Shown here one piece after another: positions 61,036 to 64,000 of a stretch of 64,000 nucleotides of DNA (position 1 is the stretch's first letter; each line of letters opens with the position of its first letter). Both the position numbers and the translations under genes were made by a program. The stretch is from positions 32,102-96,101 of the forward strand of contig DATIYT010000129.1 of the NCBI GenBank assembly GCA_035517495.1. The letters run 5' to 3'. The stretch is from DASZHJ01 sp035517495 (GTDB lineage Bacteria > Pseudomonadota > Alphaproteobacteria > ATCC43930 > CGMCC-115725). The notes beneath the pieces are model-generated. The model was given only the letters and a program-made list of their open reading frames with translations, was not told where the DNA came from and ran no database searches.

Positions 61036-62946
61036 CTAGGGCGCGCCGGCGCTTGCGGGTGCGCGCAAGGCGCCATCGCGCAAAAGTCGTGCAACGTAAC
61101 GCGCGCCCGCCTCCGTCATGTGGCCGTAGTCGAAGGCAATCAAGCCTTGCGGTCCATCGCTCACTCGCGCAAGGCAACCCCGCTCGTCGCAGAGCGCATC
61201 GGTTAAGGACACGTACTCCGCCGGCGTCTTGGCAATGATTTCCTTTAAGATTCGATCAGTGGAAAATATCTCCGGGACCAGATCGCGACGCAGTCGGTCA
61301 GGGATCGTGCCCGTGGCGCGCCATTCTTCGTAAAGTGCCCTTGGAAGGTCGATCTTCCATTGCGGGGCGGGACCCACGACCAGGATCTTGCGCACTCCGG
61401 CTTTCCGAACCTGCTCGATTGTCGCAATCAGCCTTTGATCCACCGCTGGATCGTCGAGCAGATAGTCGTTCCAGACTGCAAACATGATCAGAGTATCCGG
61501 GGGGTTTTCCCTGATCAGCGACATGATGAAATTGTTACCTTCGATGCAATGTCGGTCGCCCAGATCGGGGATCGTCGAGCAACCACCACGGATGAGCTCG
61601 CCGATGGGCCCGGTGAATTCCTTGCGGATGCCAATATAGAGGCGCCCGGCGTGTGAATCGCCCCAAACCCAGATGACTGGCCGAGGCCCGTTGCTTGGGT
61701 AACAGAATGGAGCGAGCGCCCGCGGATCGGCGTCAAGTCTGAGAAAACAAGTGTCGAGCCGTGCATCGGCGCGGCCCCAGTCGGCCTTCACTGTTAGATA
61801 GCCGCGAATGGGTTCCGGGAACCGCTCGGGGAAGCCGTCAAGAAAACTGCCAAGCCCGCCCAAACCCGCGCAGACGAAGAGCGCGACGCAAAGCACCGGT
61901 ACGGCAACGGGCCGCAATCGGCCAAAACGCATGGGTACTTCCACGAGCCGATAGGTCAACACCGCGAGAACGACGGCCGCCGAGATCACCAACAGGCGGC
62001 CTTCGATTGCGGATTTCTCCGGCAATGAAGATATTGCGAGGAACGACAGCAACGGCCAGTGCCAGAGATAGAGCGGATAGCTGATCTTACCGACGTAGAC
62101 CAATGATCGATTCGAGAGAACCCTCGCATTGACGGGATTCCGCGGGCCGCTTGCAATCAAAAACGCCGTGCCGACCGTCGGCAACAGCTTCCAAAACGTC
62201 GGGAGCAACTGCTGAGGCGATAGGGCAAACGACGTCAGAACGAGCAGCAACCCCGCGCACGCCATGCCGCCGCGCCATAGGGGTTTCGCCGGAACAGGGT
62301 TCGCGCCCGCCGCAAGGGCGGCACCGATCATCAATTCCCAAAATCGCGACACAGGCAGGAAGAATGCCGTGGCGGGATCATGGAGGTCGAGCAGCAGCGC
62401 CGCAACCCAGGAGGCGAGTCCGATGATCACCACCATCGATCGCGCTCGCCTCGCCCTGAATAGCAAGAGGAACAAAGGCCACGTGAGATAGAACTGCTCC
62501 TCCACGCCCAGCGACCAGAGATGCAGCAACGGCTTCAACACGGCTTCGTGATCGAAATACCCGACCTCGGACAAATATTTGAAATTCGCGAAAAACAGTG
62601 CGCCGGCGATAATTTCGTCGCAGAGACCTTCGAAATCATTCGGCAGCAGCAGTGCCCAACCGATCGCAAAGACCGCCGCCAGCACGACGACTAGGGCTGG
62701 CAGCAATCGCCGTATGCGCCGCGCGTAGAAGCCGGCAAGGCTGAACCGGCCCGCGCGAATCCCTTCTATGATGAGCTGGGAGATCAGGTATCCGGAGACG
62801 ACGAAGAAAACGTCGACCCCAAGAAAGCCGCCGGGAAGGCTCGCTGGGAATGCGTGAAAGATGATGACCGCCACGACCGCAACGGCACGCAACCCATCGA
62901 TGTCGGGACGATATCTCTCCACCGGCGCACTCACGGGCGACAGCAT
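61036..62946 (-). CDS. OafA/YrhL-type acyltransferase with SGNH domain
   Basis: 636 residues from the ATG at 62946. The N-terminal part has ten or eleven membrane helices with YRPDIDGLRAVAVVAVIIFH (catalytic His) and SLGVEEQFYLTWPL, the acyltransferase-3 signature. From about residue 390 a periplasmic SGNH hydrolase-like domain follows, with GDSHAGRLY and a terminal DYGHMTEAGARYVA. It acetylates surface polysaccharide or lipopolysaccharide. It is divergent from a methyltransferase, with a shared promoter region. Confidence 0.92.
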   Translation of the reverse strand: MLSPVSAPVERYRPDIDGLRAVAVVAVIIFHAFPASLPGGFLGVDVFFVVSGYLISQLIIEGIRAGRFSLAGFYARRIRRLLPALVVVLAAVFAIGWALLLPNDFEGLCDEIIAGALFFANFKYLSEVGYFDHEAVLKPLLHLWSLGVEEQFYLTWPLFLLLFRARRARSMVVIIGLASWVAALLLDLHDPATAFFLPVSRFWELMIGAALAAGANPVPAKPLWRGGMACAGLLLVLTSFALSPQQLLPTFWKLLPTVGTAFLIASGPRNPVNARVLSNRSLVYVGKISYPLYLWHWPLLSFLAISSLPEKSAIEGRLLVISAAVVLAVLTYRLVEVPMRFGRLRPVAVPVLCVALFVCAGLGGLGSFLDGFPERFPEPIRGYLTVKADWGRADARLDTCFLRLDADPRALAPFCYPSNGPRPVIWVWGDSHAGRLYIGIRKEFTGPIGELIRGGCSTIPDLGDRHCIEGNNFIMSLIRENPPDTLIMFAVWNDYLLDDPAVDQRLIATIEQVRKAGVRKILVVGPAPQWKIDLPRALYEEWRATGTIPDRLRRDLVPEIFSTDRILKEIIAKTPAEYVSLTDALCDERGCLARVSDGPQGLIAFDYGHMTEAGARYVARLLRDGALRAPASAGAP

Positions 62947-63109
62947 AGGAGCAAAACCCCAAGAATTGGCAGGTTTTTTGATGGCCCCATGACGCGCGAT
63001 ATTGGCCGCGCGCCCATTCGCGAACTCCCGTTCCAGGATCATTGACGGGTAAATCGAAAATTGATCTGTTCGCGCTCCGTATCGGCAATCACACGGTCCG
63101 AGCAAGAGA

Positions 63110-63856
63110 GTGGGCACCTCCACGCCTCGCGACAGATACCAGGAAAAAGTGAGGCACCTCGTCGATAGCGAGCGCAGCCTCACATGTGGCGTCGAGTCTC
63201 GTGCGGAATACGAGAAGGTGCATGCCTATCGCTTCCGGCGCCTTCTCGATCTATGTCGTCATCAGGTGCCCTCTCGCCACGCAAGCGTGCTCGACGTCGG
63301 CCGAAGCGGGCTCACGGCGCTCCTCGCCGGCTACTACCACAGCGTTGCCACGATCGGCCTCGAGTTGGATGAGGACGACGGTGGCCATCGCGAAAATATG
63401 GTCCTCGACGACCGCATTCCACACATCGTCTTCGACTTGAACCGATCGGCGGACGTTGCCGCTTGGCCGCAAAGGCCCGAGGCCTTCGACCTGATCGTCT
63501 ACAGCGAAACGGTCGAGCACGTTCATGCAGCGCCTGAGTTCACGCTGCTGATGTTCTCCTGGCTCCTGAAGGAGGGGGGCAAGATCGTGATGTCGACGCC
63601 GAATGCGGCCACGCTGCAGCATCGCGCACTGCTGCTCTTGGGAGTGAACCCGTTCGAGCGCATCCGATACTATCCAAAGAACCCCGGACACTTTCGGGAA
63701 TACACGGCACGCGAGCTTCGGGATATGGCGGAGGTGGTCGATCTCCGCTGCCGGCGGATCGAGCGGATCGACTTTTACCAGCGCGGCCGGCAGGGCTTGA
63801 TTGCGAGCCTACGGGATAGCTTGATTGCGATTTACGAAAAGCCGGCCGACCGCTAG
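63110..63856 (+). CDS. Class I SAM-dependent methyltransferase
   Basis: 248 residues from a GTG at 63110. SVLDVGRSGLTALL is the SAM-binding motif I, FDLIVYSETVEHVHAAP and LLKEGGKIVMSTPNAAT are motifs II/III of small-molecule or sugar methyltransferases. The companion acyltransferase and the glycosyltransferase upstream point to modification of a surface glycan or lipid. Its TAG stop is formed by the TA-G edge of hairpin repeat A copy 3. Confidence 0.87.
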   Translation: MGTSTPRDRYQEKVRHLVDSERSLTCGVESRAEYEKVHAYRFRRLLDLCRHQVPSRHASVLDVGRSGLTALLAGYYHSVATIGLELDEDDGGHRENMVLDDRIPHIVFDLNRSADVAAWPQRPEAFDLIVYSETVEHVHAAPEFTLLMFSWLLKEGGKIVMSTPNAATLQHRALLLLGVNPFERIRYYPKNPGHFREYTARELRDMAEVVDLRCRRIERIDFYQRGRQGLIASLRDSLIAIYEKPADR

Positions 63857-63929
63857 TGCCCCGATTCCGAAGTTCGCATGACCAAACGGCCAAGCTCAGA
63901 TGCGAACTTCGGAATCATGGGGACACCAG
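63853..63929. repeat. MITE-like palindromic repeat, hairpin A copy 3
   Basis: The same element as at 5777, differing by one base over about 74. The core is 63856-63926, GTGCCCC to GGGACAC. The left TA is intact and forms the stop codon of the methyltransferase gene; the right TA has become CA. Loop and arms equal copy 1, so the two were copied or converted recently although 58 kb apart. Confidence 0.9.
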
Positions 63930-63943
63930 CAACTCATTGATTG

Positions 63944-64000
63944 CTAGTGTGGCCTTCGGATTTGAAGTTCCTCTCCGAGCGGCCGGCGGTGATCGGAGGA
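63944..64000. repeat. Palindromic repeat, hairpin B copy 2 (cut by window end)
   Basis: It begins with CTAGTGTGGCC and carries GGATTTGAAGTTCCTCTC with GAGCGGCC, as in hairpin B at 8761. Only the left arm, the loop and the first bases of the right arm (GGAGGA) are inside the window. It lies 14 bases after hairpin A copy 3. Confidence 0.75.

Noticed and set aside
1..64000. tRNA, rRNA or CRISPR elements
   Set aside because: No cloverleaf with a GGTTCGAATCC-type arm, no rRNA signature and no regularly spaced direct repeats were seen on reading through.

Overview
This is a GC-rich chromosomal window from a free-living alphaproteobacterium, probably a soil or aquatic relative of the Rhodospirillales/Hyphomicrobiales. 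The evidence is the gene order coaBC-ubiB-ubiE / mutM-enoyl-CoA hydratase-rpsT-dnaA-dnaN-recF-gyrB, an Irr-type Fur regulator, ubiquinone genes and Tat signal peptides. The species cannot be named from sequence alone. No rRNA, tRNA, CRISPR array, phage or intact transposase was seen.

Layout. 1-4.5 kb: two nitronate-monooxygenase-family genes and two beta-propeller genes, one fused to a cytochrome c. 4.8-7.7 kb: an EamA exporter and a Pit phosphate transporter, convergent, with a palindromic repeat between them. 7.7-10.8 kb: irr, rubrerythrin, a CCG-type Fe-S protein and a DUF3501 protein, a probable iron/redox-stress module. 10.9-14.1 kb: an aldehyde dehydrogenase, an SH3 protein and a second EamA exporter. 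14.2-17.8 kb: a decayed gene, moeB, cysK, two small membrane ORFs and an Rrf2 regulator. 17.8-34 kb: the housekeeping block coaBC, ubiB, ubiE, mutM, ech, rpsT, dnaA, dnaN, recF and gyrB, interrupted between dnaA and dnaN by DUF1272, csoR and copA. 34-39 kb: an HlyD/RbbA/YhhJ-type ABC exporter operon. 39-46 kb: small metabolic genes and a CBS / DUF3775 / HPF-cold-shock operon with a good FNR/FixK-type box. 46-64 kb: formamidase, glycosyltransferase, anion transporter, patatin, PBP1A, LysR with methanethiol oxidase, a class III cyclase with TPRs, an acyltransferase and a methyltransferase.

Most interesting points. (1) A palindromic, MITE-like repeat occurs three times (5.8, 8.7 and 63.9 kb). 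It is bounded by TA inside CTAG, and in two cases it supplies the TAG stop codon of the upstream gene; a second related hairpin follows two of the copies. (2) The irr / rubrerythrin / Fe-S / DUF3501 cluster has an Irr-box-like sequence before the rubrerythrin promoter. (3) A TTGA-N6-TCAA box and matching -10 precede what looks like a low-oxygen dormancy operon containing an HPF-cold-shock fusion. (4) A copper-efflux pair sits inside the dnaA-dnaN interval. (5) Two gene remnants, a formamidase tail and a decayed gene behind moeB, show local gene loss.

Starts were moved from the longest possible ORF to the best supported codon wherever a Shine-Dalgarno, signal peptide or family N-terminus allowed. 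Function calls rest on motif and family recognition by eye; no database search was possible.
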